A stretch of 64,000 nt of DNA from a virus: IMG/VR virus record IMGVR_UViG_3300035694_000001, positions 1 through 64,000 of that record, one strand, 5' to 3'. The translations under genes were made by a program, and so were the position numbers. Positions 48,565-56,532 of this stretch are shown here, piece by piece. Below the pieces are notes generated by a model, which was given only the letters and a program-made list of their open reading frames with translations, was not told where the DNA came from and ran no database searches. Every line of letters begins with the position of its first letter. Position 1 is the first letter of the stretch.

Positions 48565-48866
48565 CAACCATCGTCGATGCCCGCTACCACGAGGTGCACT
48601 GGTCGGGCGCCCTGGGTGATGCTCCTATCACCACTAAGCTCTATGGCAGCGCCCAGTTCCGCCCTTTCAAAATCAATGTCCGATACCGTGCGACTGCGGG
48701 TAAATGGGAGGCTGAGTGCGCCGAGGTGGCGGGGCCTCAGGTGAAGAAAGATGGAACCCAAGGCAAGAATTGGATCACCTCTGAGTACTGGTTTGACCTT
48801 TCTGAGGATGTCCCTCAGTGGATAACTGATATCGCAGCTACTTACCTTCCTAGGATTAAACCATGA
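48561..48866 (+). CDS. Hypothetical protein
   Basis: A 101-residue beta-rich protein (ITTKLYGSAQFRPFKINVRY) with ATGA overlap. No recognised family. Confidence 0.6.
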   Translation: MTTIVDARYHEVHWSGALGDAPITTKLYGSAQFRPFKINVRYRATAGKWEAECAEVAGPQVKKDGTQGKNWITSEYWFDLSEDVPQWITDIAATYLPRIKP

Positions 48867-49096
48867 GCAGAATCGTCCGAGTGATCGTGCACCATGTACT
48901 AGAGGTCGATGTTGACCGCCTGATTGATGATTGCGAGATAGGCGAGAATCTCGACGTCGACACTGACACACTAAGCGACGGCCTAGCAGCGGATCACGTT
49001 GCCGGATTCTTCGACCCAGACTGCTGCATTCCCCGATGGGCGCGTGATGGTGTGCGTGTGATGACCAGCGATGCCCAGGAGGTAGAAGATGTCTGA
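48863..49096 (+). CDS. Hypothetical acidic protein
   Basis: A 77-residue protein (opening MSRIVRVIVHHVLEVDVD) with FFDPDCC near the middle. Overlaps both neighbours. Function unknown. Confidence 0.55.
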   Translation: MSRIVRVIVHHVLEVDVDRLIDDCEIGENLDVDTDTLSDGLAADHVAGFFDPDCCIPRWARDGVRVMTSDAQEVEDV

Positions 49097-49319
49097 CAAG
49101 GTTCGCAGCATCATGCAGGTAGTCAATTCCCGCGACCAGCAAGCTGTGATTGTTGTGGAGCGTGATCTCGCTTCAGGAATTATTACGCTAACTTCTACCG
49201 AAGTGTCAGATATGCGGGTGTACACGGAAATATCCACGCTGTCTGAGACGAATTACGAAGAGACGCGTAGCCCATGGGTAACTGACTTCAACGAGGCGAA
49301 GGTGCCAAGTGATGTCTGA
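49089..49319 (+). CDS. Hypothetical protein
   Basis: A 76-residue beta-rich protein (VIVVERDLASGIITLTSTEV). Overlaps both neighbours. Function unknown. Confidence 0.55.
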   Translation: MSDKVRSIMQVVNSRDQQAVIVVERDLASGIITLTSTEVSDMRVYTEISTLSETNYEETRSPWVTDFNEAKVPSDV

Positions 49320-49599
49320 CGCCATCACGTACCCAGCCCCTGAAAAGGACGAGACCGGCGCCGAGTACTGGGAGCGGGTACGGCAGCTTGGCCTTCCTTT
49401 CCCTTGGGAAGCCGATCGATCACTGCCGCCGGGCGAAGTTAAGGTAATTGAGGAGTGGGCTAACAAAGATTCTTCTACCGGCAACTATTGGCCCTGCGAC
49501 GAAGCAGCAGTAAAGCGCACTGCCGCCAAGGTGGCGAGCTGCACAGTCATGCGGCGGATTCGTTGGGAATCGGCTGGTCCTTGGGAAGAGGTGAGCTGA
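49312..49599 (+). CDS. Hypothetical protein
   Basis: A 95-residue protein from ATG 49312; GTG 49309 is also possible. Trp-rich (EYWERVRQLGLPFPWEAD). Overlaps the upstream stop. Function unknown. Confidence 0.55.
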   Translation: MSDAITYPAPEKDETGAEYWERVRQLGLPFPWEADRSLPPGEVKVIEEWANKDSSTGNYWPCDEAAVKRTAAKVASCTVMRRIRWESAGPWEEVS

Positions 49600-49602
49600 G
49601 CC

Positions 49603-49809
49603 ATGGGATTTTGGACTGGCGATTATGGACGAGCAGATCAGTACGTTAATGGAGCCGCTGCACAGAATGGGCACTATAGCGTAGATACGCACGTTGCTCG
49701 GCAATGCCAAGACAGTGATAATAAGAATCAACGAAAGGATCGTGTCACATCAGCAGTGCACGACGCGGTACAGAAAACTTCAGGGCTTTTAGACTGGTTG
49801 AGTAAATAA
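49603..49809 (+). CDS. Small hypothetical protein
   Basis: A 68-residue protein with His and Gln-rich middle. Starts three bases after the previous stop and shares its own stop with the next ATG (TAATG). Function unknown. Confidence 0.55.
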   Translation: MGFWTGDYGRADQYVNGAAAQNGHYSVDTHVARQCQDSDNKNQRKDRVTSAVHDAVQKTSGLLDWLSK

Positions 49810-50789
49810 TGATGGGTCACGGGCACGGCTCCTTCGGCCTCTTCGCTGGCCTCGCTGTCGGAGATGCTCTGTCCTTGCCGCCGGCTGCCGTGATAACCCT
49901 TGGCCTTGCTAGCGCAGGAGCCGGGTTGCTGCCCGATATCGACTGCAAGGGGTCCACGGCCGCTACCGCTTTCGGCCCGTTCTCTCAGTTTGCGCACTAC
50001 GGTGCCATCGAGCTGCACAATGTCGTCTCAGCCTCGATCAGCACTGACCGGCATGAGCACGGCGCGCACCGGGGCTTAACCCACTGGTGGCCTTTCTGGG
50101 TGGTGTGCGGTGGCGCTGTGTGGGCTCTGTGCACGATCAACCAGTGGGTTGTGATGGCGGTGCTGGCCCTGCTGTTCGCGCTCGCAGCGCGGGGCCTCAC
50201 TATCCCCGATCTGCCAGCCGAGACGCAGGGTCGTTTCAACAACTCTCCCCGCCACCACATGATGATGAAACTCGCCTACGGCCTGCTCAATCTCAACCCC
50301 TTTACCTTCATCATGCGGCGCGGCCGGAAACACGTAGCCAAGACGCGGCGCCTCGGCTGGGCACGGTTGGGTTTCCGGTTTGGCGTCGGCAAGGTCTTGA
50401 CCGCAGCGGCGGCCAGCGCACTGGCTTACGGACTCGTAGCGGCCGGCGTCGCAGCCACCATCGGTCCGTGGCTCGGGCTCATTGTTGGCCTGGGGATGGC
50501 GTTGCATTGGTTCGGTGATTGCCCGACGCATATGGGTGTTCCTGGTATTAAACTTCATCAAGTGTGGAAGCTTCCGTTTTGGGCTTCATTCTATGCCGGC
50601 GGTCCGTTCGAGATCATGGCCATCTGGTTCAGCCTCGGGTGGCTCAATATCGTGTTGATTCCCGGACTACTCAGCCACGCACATGAGATGACCGTGTTGA
50701 TTTGGGCAACTTCTGCACTCGCAGTACTGATAGTCCTTGCTATCATTGTTGAAGCAACTAGTGTCGTTAAACGAAAGAGGTACGTATAA
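49809..50789 (+). CDS. YdjM/DUF457-type membrane-bound hydrolase-like protein
   Basis: A 326-residue protein with about six to eight transmembrane segments. Conserved polar motifs GHGSFGLFAG, LLPDID, HRGLTHWW and HWFGDCPTHMG match the metal-dependent membrane hydrolase family of YdjM (DUF457). Substrate unknown; YdjM is LexA-controlled in E. coli. A full-length host-type membrane enzyme is unusual in a phage and probably changes the host envelope. Confidence 0.8.
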   Translation: MMGHGHGSFGLFAGLAVGDALSLPPAAVITLGLASAGAGLLPDIDCKGSTAATAFGPFSQFAHYGAIELHNVVSASISTDRHEHGAHRGLTHWWPFWVVCGGAVWALCTINQWVVMAVLALLFALAARGLTIPDLPAETQGRFNNSPRHHMMMKLAYGLLNLNPFTFIMRRGRKHVAKTRRLGWARLGFRFGVGKVLTAAAASALAYGLVAAGVAATIGPWLGLIVGLGMALHWFGDCPTHMGVPGIKLHQVWKLPFWASFYAGGPFEIMAIWFSLGWLNIVLIPGLLSHAHEMTVLIWATSALAVLIVLAIIVEATSVVKRKRYV

Positions 50790-50790
50790 A

Positions 50791-50976
50791 ATGTCACACT
50801 ACACAAGTAATGCTCAAGGGTTCTTCGTAGGCCTGGGTATGAGAAACACAGCCACCACATTGTGTGGCCTTGTTCTTGACGAAGTAAAAGATTACGGTTC
50901 GCCGTCCGGCGGCCAGCACGCAACATGCCCGGAATGTCGACGTCGCAATGGCGAAGACCGCACCCGGTTATTCTAG
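50791..50976 (+). CDS. Small zinc-binding protein
   Basis: A 61-residue protein from ATG 50791. TTLCGLVLDE, then HATCPECRRR is the C-CxxC (or HC-CxxC) pattern of small actinobacterial proteins also seen at 38128. Function unknown. Confidence 0.6.
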   Translation: MSHYTSNAQGFFVGLGMRNTATTLCGLVLDEVKDYGSPSGGQHATCPECRRRNGEDRTRLF

Positions 50977-50991
50977 AAGAGGAGAAAGTAA

Positions 50992-51468
50992 TTGAACCTA
51001 GATCGGTTTAGACCGCCGCAAGACGCGGTGTCGGCTGTGCCGCTCACCATGGTGGTAAACGGTGAGCAATACGTGCTGGCCTCGGCGGGGCAGCAACGAA
51101 GCGGCGAGCTGTCCCCTCAGGACAATACGCTGCAACACCATGGGGTTATCGCCTATAACGGTGAGCCGCACATCATGACGCCGAACGGGATTGCACCCTA
51201 CCGGCCAGTCTCTCCCTACTCGCCCGACCCTGGGCAAGTGCCGAGGTGGATCAAACACCCGTATGGCAAGGGGCTGGGCATCTTCGCCGGCGCGGCCATC
51301 CTTGGTGTGTTTCTGCTCTGTCTCGGTATTGCCTTGTACGCGTTGGTGAACGTTGTCATCGCGCACGCTTTCGCCATCGGTCTCACCATCGTGGCGGTCT
51401 TCCTCGGCGGCCTGATGTTGCTGGGCGCACTTACGAAATCACGGCACGGCTATGCTTCGAGGAGATGA
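50992..51468 (+). CDS. SpdB-like two-pass membrane protein
   Basis: A 158-residue protein from TTG 50992 after GAGGAG. The first 95 residues are soluble, then two long transmembrane segments (GIFAGAAILGVFLLCLGIAL and AIGLTIVAVFLGGLMLLGAL). Layout resembles Streptomyces spread proteins (SpdB type) that help DNA move between compartments. Sequence-level match is weak; the call rests on the TraB-type neighbour. Confidence 0.5.
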   Translation: MNLDRFRPPQDAVSAVPLTMVVNGEQYVLASAGQQRSGELSPQDNTLQHHGVIAYNGEPHIMTPNGIAPYRPVSPYSPDPGQVPRWIKHPYGKGLGIFAGAAILGVFLLCLGIALYALVNVVIAHAFAIGLTIVAVFLGGLMLLGALTKSRHGYASRR

Positions 51469-51474
51469 TAAATA

Positions 51475-51627
51475 ATGTGGCCATTCAGTCCAGTACGCGA
51501 AGAGCGATGCCCAGGTACCTGGGGTCATCGTACTTTATTTGGCACATGGCGTTGCGATACATGCGGCGGAATAGTAGAACCAGAGAAATCAGAATCTGAT
51601 AGCTATCCCGCTTGGAGGCTTTTTTAA
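51475..51627 (+). CDS. Small zinc-finger-like protein
   Basis: A 50-residue protein (opening MWPFSPVREERCPGTW) with CDTCGG. The N-terminus resembles the gene at 53154 (MWPFTPLGG), so the two may be related. GGAG precedes ATG 51475. Function unknown. Confidence 0.5.
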   Translation: MWPFSPVREERCPGTWGHRTLFGTWRCDTCGGIVEPEKSESDSYPAWRLF

Positions 51628-51628
51628 C

Positions 51629-52720
51629 ATGGAACGCTTGCCTGATACCCGAGTATTTGAGAACGTCACTATCACACCAAACGGGAAAACAGCGGCTGTG
51701 CTCGAAGGCCGTTGGGATGACATCTATATCACGTTGATCAATATCCGCGATGATGGTGTTCTCGTGCCTCATGCGCAGCGTCCGGTCGACCTCAAAGACG
51801 GTCGGATTCGAGTGCATATAGATCTCGTGCCGGCAGTGGCTACACCATCCTCGCGCGTGATTCCGGTCAAGCCACAACGCAAAACTAAGATCCCTCTGCC
51901 TTCTCGCGCGGCCCTGCAAGCTACCGGCCTAGGCCTCGTTGCGGCTACAGGCGCAGCAGCTGTGACCGGACTCGTCTGGGTAGCCATCACAGTCGTACCC
52001 GCTGTGATCTCGTTCATCGCCACGTGGGCCTTGCCCGCCTTGGTGCTAAGCGTCATCGCCCTTGGCCTCGGCGCGGCCATGGAGACCAGTCATCGCCGAG
52101 CGGCTGTGCACGAAGAAGAGCCGAGTATCTACCCGCCTGGGTATTCGCCGGCTGAACCTACTACTCCGAGTCGCTGGCGGTGGGGCACGAAAACGGAATC
52201 AGTCAAACACCACTGGCTCACTGGAAAACCGGTTGAAACGGAAGAAGCAGCTGCAGAAGCTAAAGCTGAGGCGAAGGACGTAGAACGGGAGCAGCGACGA
52301 ATTAAGGCCGAGACAGCACCCCGGCACCATTGGTTCAGCGGTAAACCAATCGAAGATGAAGAAGCTAAGGCCGAAGCGAAGGATGTAGAACGTGAATTGC
52401 GGCATTGGTGGGGCGGATTAACCAAAGAAGGAAAGATCGCCCAGCAGCAAGAGCAGTTTGCTCGGTTAGACCCCAGGGCTCAGCAGTGGGTGCAAGATTT
52501 GCGTGATCCGGCAAGTAAGCAGGCCAAAGGCACTTATGATGATAGCGCGGGTCGTTACTGTGCGGTAGGTCTAGAGACGCATCTGCATCGCCGAATGACT
52601 CATCAGCAGATGCGTCGAGCGTTCGGACCCAACTTTGTCTATGATGTCGAGAAATACAATGATTCCACTAACGCGACATTTGAAGATGTCGCCGATTTCA
52701 TCGTCCGGGAACTAAGCTAA
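51629..52720 (+). CDS. Membrane protein with internal repeat and YCxVGL-type C-terminus
   Basis: A 363-residue protein. It has a beta N-terminal domain, two transmembrane segments (about 98-155), and a helical region with a duplicated 27-residue unit (KHHWLTGKPVETEE and RHHWFSGKPIEDEE, each followed by an AEAKDVERE helix). The C-terminal domain has WVQDLRDPASKQAKGTY and GRYCAVGLE, sharing the pattern seen at 55495. Spd-like position. Function unknown. Confidence 0.65.
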   Translation: MERLPDTRVFENVTITPNGKTAAVLEGRWDDIYITLINIRDDGVLVPHAQRPVDLKDGRIRVHIDLVPAVATPSSRVIPVKPQRKTKIPLPSRAALQATGLGLVAATGAAAVTGLVWVAITVVPAVISFIATWALPALVLSVIALGLGAAMETSHRRAAVHEEEPSIYPPGYSPAEPTTPSRWRWGTKTESVKHHWLTGKPVETEEAAAEAKAEAKDVEREQRRIKAETAPRHHWFSGKPIEDEEAKAEAKDVERELRHWWGGLTKEGKIAQQQEQFARLDPRAQQWVQDLRDPASKQAKGTYDDSAGRYCAVGLETHLHRRMTHQQMRRAFGPNFVYDVEKYNDSTNATFEDVADFIVRELS

Positions 52721-52729
52721 GGAGAAACG

Positions 52730-53152
52730 ATGAAAGACATAGGACGTGCCATCTTTCTTATCATAGTGCTCTGGTTAGGGTGCCAGGCAATTGGATACAT
52801 GGGCAGTCACGGCATGATCGGCCCGGCTCCAGTCCCAGCATCCGACAGCACGAGCGAGCCAAATTGTTTTGCTGTCCCAGCTGACGGCCAGTCACACCCC
52901 TGCAATATCCCAGACGCGCCGGTCACAAAATGGACCGTCACGGATCACGGTGCCTACCACGCGGACGGTAATTGCTGGTCTCTGGGCATGACGCTGCCGC
53001 CGGCTCCCGGCATGGATGGTGGTGCGTTCACGCGCATGTGCGTGCCGAGGTCGGATTATGACGCACACCCCGTTGGGTCTACCTACATCATTGGTGGCCC
53101 AGGTACGGGTCTCTCCGGCGGCACAGCCAGCCGGATAACGGACGGTGGCTGA
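52730..53152 (+). CDS. Secreted or anchored protein
   Basis: A 140-residue protein with an N-terminal signal/anchor (AIFLIIVLWLGCQAIGYMG). The exported part has four cysteines and a Gly/Pro-rich end. It may be a surface protein of infected cells. No family recognised. Confidence 0.6.
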   Translation: MKDIGRAIFLIIVLWLGCQAIGYMGSHGMIGPAPVPASDSTSEPNCFAVPADGQSHPCNIPDAPVTKWTVTDHGAYHADGNCWSLGMTLPPAPGMDGGAFTRMCVPRSDYDAHPVGSTYIIGGPGTGLSGGTASRITDGG

Positions 53153-53153
53153 A

Positions 53154-53324
53154 ATGTGGCCCTTTACACCACTCGGCGGAGATGACTCAACATCTAGGTA
53201 CTATCATCGGGCCCCCGGAAACAGCGCAACAACTTATTGCGGCATCCGCATAACTGGTGCGGTGCCGTGCGGACCGCCACCCTGGGGCACAGATGCCTGC
53301 CCTGTCTGTGAGGCGAACCGATGA
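53154..53324 (+). CDS. Small Cys-containing protein
   Basis: A 56-residue protein: YCGIRIT, VPCGPPPW, CPVCEANR. A C...C...CxxC zinc-like pattern as in 50791. Overlaps the next ATG. Function unknown. Confidence 0.55.
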   Translation: MWPFTPLGGDDSTSRYYHRAPGNSATTYCGIRITGAVPCGPPPWGTDACPVCEANR

Positions 53325-53527
53325 GCCTCTTCGAGCCTCAGCCTGCAACTCTGAGCCCTGACCCGCGAAAAGTGGCTATCGCTGAGCTGCGAGCTTTAGC
53401 CACATACCTACGGCAGCGTGCAGCGCAGGCAGTCAGTGTGCCTACCTCTGTGGCCTTCCAAATCAGTGCTGACCGCGCTGAAGAGCGCGCCGAGGCACTA
53501 GAGCAAGGTGCCCAACTCCACATCTAG
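53321..53527 (+). CDS. Small helical protein
   Basis: A 68-residue, Ala/Arg-rich helical protein (VAIAELRALATYLRQRAAQA). Last gene of the rightward unit before the double operator at 53550. Function unknown. Confidence 0.55.
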   Translation: MSLFEPQPATLSPDPRKVAIAELRALATYLRQRAAQAVSVPTSVAFQISADRAEERAEALEQGAQLHI

Positions 53528-53549
53528 CCCTCACCCGTTCGGAGTATTG

Positions 53550-53587
53550 CTGTCTAGCTAGGCAGGCACTACTGTCGAGCTAGACAG
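53550..53587. promoter_or_regulatory. Pair of palindromic operator-like sites
   Basis: CTGTCTAGCTAGGCAG (53550-53565) and CTGTCGAGCTAGACAG (53572-53587) are 22 bp apart centre to centre, about two helical turns, which would suit cooperative binding. TTGACA is changed to TAGACA here. They precede the rightward unit at 53618. Confidence 0.55.
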
Positions 53588-53617
53588 GTTGAAAGAAACA
53601 AAATCCGAGGAGTCGGA

Positions 53618-53749
53618 ATGAACGCGCAGGACTACGACAGGCAAATGATTGAGAGGCTTCGAGAAGAGGCCGACGACAGCGGCCATTGTCAGGAATTCCG
53701 TAACCAGTGCCGGACTGAGGCTGACAAGCTCGAAGGAGAACTGCAATGA
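53618..53749 (+). CDS. Small charged helical protein
   Basis: A 43-residue protein (opening MNAQDYDRQMIERLREEADD) after GAGGAG. First gene after the double operator. Overlaps the next ATG. Function unknown. Confidence 0.55.
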   Translation: MNAQDYDRQMIERLREEADDSGHCQEFRNQCRTEADKLEGELQ

Positions 53750-54012
53750 CCACCACAGAGCCCCGTCGCCGGTCCCACAAGATCTGGCACTTGATCCGCA
53801 AAGATGACTACGGTTATGGCACCCACACTGAGTTTGTGATCGTTGCCGAGACTGAGCAGGCCGCGCGCTTCGCTGCGAGCGACACCGCACGGCAGTCAGA
53901 CCGGCATGTGTGGCTTGACCCGCGTATCTCGCACGTCGAGCTGCTGGGCAAAACCGATGCCGGTGCCTACGATAAGCCGACCGTGATTGTAGCGGTTTAT
54001 CGTGGCGAGTGA
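53746..54012 (+). CDS. Hypothetical protein
   Basis: An 88-residue alpha/beta protein (FVIVAETEQAARFAASDTAR). Overlaps both neighbours. Similar small proteins appear in actinophages; function unknown. Confidence 0.6.
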   Translation: MTTTEPRRRSHKIWHLIRKDDYGYGTHTEFVIVAETEQAARFAASDTARQSDRHVWLDPRISHVELLGKTDAGAYDKPTVIVAVYRGE

Positions 54013-54181
54013 TGTGCACAGTCTTGAGCCCGGCCATTACCGAGTTCTGCATAATGGCCGGCTCATAGGCATTATCAATGTGCAAGGGATTTGGTCGGAT
54101 GGCTGCGATCTCCGAGATTTGCTTAAAAAGCGTGAAATTAAAAAGGGCGACATACTCGAATACAAGGCGGTGAAGCTGTGA
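54002..54181 (+). CDS. Small hypothetical protein
   Basis: A 59-residue protein from GTG 54002, overlapping the upstream gene by 11 bases and the next start by four. Beta-rich with a basic helix. Function unknown. Confidence 0.5.
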   Translation: MASDVHSLEPGHYRVLHNGRLIGIINVQGIWSDGCDLRDLLKKREIKKGDILEYKAVKL

Positions 54182-54342
54182 CTGACGCCGAGCGGCTGCG
54201 AGAAATCAATACCACAATAAGTGAAGGCCTAGCTGTCTTGTTGTCGGAGACAGAAATTATCTGGCTTATTCAGAGAGTCGAGCAGCTCGAAAAAGAAAAT
54301 CAGAGCTTGCGAGACGCGCTAGATGTGTGGAGTAAAAAATGA
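54178..54342 (+). CDS. Small coiled-coil protein
   Basis: A 54-residue protein from GTG 54178; a leucine-zipper-like helix (WLIQRVEQLEKENQSLRDAL). Overlaps both neighbours. Dimerisation likely; function unknown. Confidence 0.55.
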   Translation: MTDAERLREINTTISEGLAVLLSETEIIWLIQRVEQLEKENQSLRDALDVWSKK

Positions 54343-54917
54343 CGGATGCTGGCAGCTTAGCACTGAGAGGGTGCACGGGGTGCTGCCGAAACCTTCCACT
54401 AACCGCGTTTAGTAAGCACGCTAATAAGCGAGATGGTTTGCAGCCTCGGTGCAAATCTTGTGTGAAAGAATACTATGACACTTTCGTGCCCGCAGATGTG
54501 CTAACTAGTACTAAGAAATGCACCACATGCAAACAATATCGACCTAAAAAAGATTTTAGTCCACATAAAGGCAGGCGCGACGGGCTGCAGTCTATATGTT
54601 GCGTCTGTAGACGAGATCAAGAAAACTTGCGGCGCCGAAACGGCAAGGCTCACATAACTTGGATCAAAACTAAATATGGACTCAGTCTGCAAGCGTATGA
54701 ACTATTAGTTCAGCAGCAACAAGGAGTGTGCGCTATATGCGGGCAGCTTTGTGTTTTAGGTCGATTATGTGTTGATCATAACCACACCACGCACAAAGTT
54801 AGGGGACTTCTCTGTAATTCGTGCAACACAGGATTAGGTTATTTCAAAGATAATCCCCAACTGCTAGAAGCTGCTGCACAGTATTTACACAACTCCGCTT
54901 TGCCAGTTGGCTTTTAG
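54339..54917 (+). CDS. Endonuclease VII-like nuclease
   Basis: A 192-residue protein. Two zinc-like modules (CTGCCRN...CKSCVKEY and CTTCKQY...CCVCRRD) precede the endonuclease VII core: YGLSLQAYELLVQQQQGVCAICGQ (split here as two parts), LCVDHNHTT and VRGLLCNSCNTGLG. T4 endonuclease VII resolves branched DNA before packaging; many relatives are homing enzymes. More A/T-rich than neighbours. Confidence 0.85.
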   Translation: MTDAGSLALRGCTGCCRNLPLTAFSKHANKRDGLQPRCKSCVKEYYDTFVPADVLTSTKKCTTCKQYRPKKDFSPHKGRRDGLQSICCVCRRDQENLRRRNGKAHITWIKTKYGLSLQAYELLVQQQQGVCAICGQLCVLGRLCVDHNHTTHKVRGLLCNSCNTGLGYFKDNPQLLEAAAQYLHNSALPVGF

Positions 54918-54931
54918 GAAAGGAGATAGTG

Positions 54932-55063
54932 ATGTGCGATCACGCGGCGCGTGGCACGGAGTTGATAGTCGCCATGGAACAAGTGACCAAGGAGTTTGAA
55001 AATGACCCGCTGGATGCCGACTACCAGTATGATTTGGAACGTGAGCGCCATGCGAATGGTTAA
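54932..55063 (+). CDS. Small acidic protein
   Basis: A 43-residue acidic, helical protein after AAAGGAG. Overlaps the next start by eight bases. Function unknown. Confidence 0.5.
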   Translation: MCDHAARGTELIVAMEQVTKEFENDPLDADYQYDLERERHANG

Positions 55064-55232
55064 ACGCGGACGGCCCGATTACGCAGCCGAGCGGGATACA
55101 CATGCGAGCACAGCGGTCCTGAATTTGCAAGCCGGTGATAGCTCAGCCGCTACTGCGGCGGCCTTGCTGGCTCTCGAAGCCCAGTTCGGTCGAATCGCTG
55201 ATGCGCAGCTAGCGAAAGAAGATCACATCTGA
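55056..55232 (+). CDS. Small helical protein
   Basis: A 58-residue protein from ATG 55056 (opening MVKRGRPDYAAERDTHAS), Ala-rich. Overlaps both neighbours. Function unknown. Confidence 0.5.
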   Translation: MVKRGRPDYAAERDTHASTAVLNLQAGDSSAATAAALLALEAQFGRIADAQLAKEDHI

Positions 55233-55498
55233 TGCCCGAACGTCCAGCCGCTGAGTTGGCGCACCTGGCGGATATGGCTAGGAGGCTCAGCACATCGCTC
55301 GTGTACTACCAACATGCGCTGATTGCGGCCAGGCAAGCTGGGGCTACCTGGCCTCAGATGGCCGAGGTGCTTGGAACGTCCGAGGGTGGCGTGCGGTGGC
55401 GCCATAAGGCAGCTAGGGACGGTGGAGAGGTGCATCTGCGTCTCTGGCCGGCCAACGAACCTCAGATACCGGCTCCACGAAGTGAGGAGATGTCATGA
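55232..55498 (+). CDS. Helix-turn-helix protein (sigma region 4-like)
   Basis: An 88-residue protein: LIAARQAGATWPQMAEVLGTSEGGVRWRHKAA is a helix-turn-helix like sigma-70 region 4 or small actinobacterial regulators. Candidate transcription regulator for this block. Confidence 0.7.
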   Translation: MPERPAAELAHLADMARRLSTSLVYYQHALIAARQAGATWPQMAEVLGTSEGGVRWRHKAARDGGEVHLRLWPANEPQIPAPRSEEMS

Positions 55499-55860
55499 AC
55501 GAGACCATCAAAGAAGAGTGGAAGAAGAATCTCAAATCTGGAAAGTTTGCCCAAGGCAGCGGGCAGCTTCGCGCATGGAGCGAAGAGGATAACTGTTGGA
55601 AGTATTGCTGCCTCGGCGTGCTGTGTGAGATGTCCGGGCTTGGTGAGTGGGTAGAAGTAGTAGTGGACGACGAAGAGCGTTACTCTACTTATTACCTTAA
55701 CAACAAATATTACTTGCCCTGTGAGGTGGCCGAGTGGGCTGGTATCGATCCCAGTAACGATGAAGACACAGACGTACAACAGCGTTTAGGAACTGCGAAT
55801 GACGAAGGCAATACTTTTACCGTGATAGCCGATCAAATCGGCACGACTTGGGATTTGTGA
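55495..55860 (+). CDS. YCCLGVLCE-type phage protein
   Basis: A 121-residue protein. KEEWKKNLKSGKFAQGSGQLR followed by CWKYCCLGVLCEMSGLGEW is a signature of a conserved family in phages and plasmids with unknown function. The C-terminus has a typical NDEGNTFTVIADQI segment. The gene at 51629 ends in a related domain. Confidence 0.75.
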   Translation: MNETIKEEWKKNLKSGKFAQGSGQLRAWSEEDNCWKYCCLGVLCEMSGLGEWVEVVVDDEERYSTYYLNNKYYLPCEVAEWAGIDPSNDEDTDVQQRLGTANDEGNTFTVIADQIGTTWDL

Positions 55861-55864
55861 TAAT

Positions 55865-56137
55865 ATGCCTGAGTCACTGAGTGCTTGCAGCATCAAACTG
55901 TGCTTGTCGTGCGAGCTGGTGTTCAATGAAATTACGGCTGGTATCACACTTGTTTTAGCTCCACTTCCTAATGTAGTGATGCAAGGTGCCCACAAACACC
56001 TTAAAGTGCATAAAGGAGATAATACTAATACCCCTTTCCCTCGGTGCAAACGTAATGGTCGAGGGTGGAATGGCCCAAATTTTGTGCCCACGAAGCAACT
56101 TGTAAATTGCCGCCGTTGTTTGGTTTGTGATGACTAG
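55865..56137 (+). CDS. Small Cys-rich hypothetical protein
   Basis: A 90-residue protein with CLSCELVF near the start and CRRCLVC at the end, possibly joined through one metal site. No strong ribosome site before ATG 55865, so the start is uncertain. Confidence 0.5.
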   Translation: MPESLSACSIKLCLSCELVFNEITAGITLVLAPLPNVVMQGAHKHLKVHKGDNTNTPFPRCKRNGRGWNGPNFVPTKQLVNCRRCLVCDD

Positions 56138-56153
56138 CCGGCTGCTAATCACT

Positions 56154-56171
56154 GGCTCACGATGGTGAGCC
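56154..56171 (+). repeat. 7-bp hairpin with tetraloop
   Basis: GGCTCAC pairs with GTGAGCC around GATG. It lies in the short gap before 56224 with no T-run; a processing or attenuation element is possible. Confidence 0.4.
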
Positions 56172-56223
56172 TCAGAAGCAAGGCATCCCAGTATCACCTT
56201 TTGAGAAACGGAGTTGAAGAGCA

Positions 56224-56340
56224 ATGACGTTAGCTGAGCTAGGTTACCGGCTGGAAGCAAGGATGCCGGGATGGATGACTTCGGTGCGGTGTCTCACTTT
56301 TATTGTTGCGGCTATGATTCTTCTGGTGCAGGGGCTTTGA
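56224..56340 (+). CDS. 38-residue membrane peptide
   Basis: A short protein with one hydrophobic segment (CLTFIVAAMILLVQGL). Four bases before the next ATG. GTTGAAGAGC is a weak ribosome site. Confidence 0.45.
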   Translation: MTLAELGYRLEARMPGWMTSVRCLTFIVAAMILLVQGL

Positions 56341-56343
56341 GGC

Positions 56344-56532
56344 ATGGCAACTATGCGTGTACCCCTACACATCCTTGGCGCTGTGCACCCGAGGCCTGGC
56401 ATTGGGTGGGAGTGGACCTGCAACTACAAAGAGTGCAACGGTCATGGATTTAGGATAGACCGAGAGAAAAGCTACGCTGCTATCAGCACGCACTGGCGAG
56501 AGCGGCACAGAGCTTTGGACGATAGGCGATGA
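56344..56532 (+). CDS. Zinc-finger-like small protein
   Basis: A 62-residue protein with CNYKECNGHGF and HWRERH: a C2H2-like finger similar to the protein at 40644. Overlaps the next ATG. Function unknown. Confidence 0.6.
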   Translation: MATMRVPLHILGAVHPRPGIGWEWTCNYKECNGHGFRIDREKSYAAISTHWRERHRALDDRR

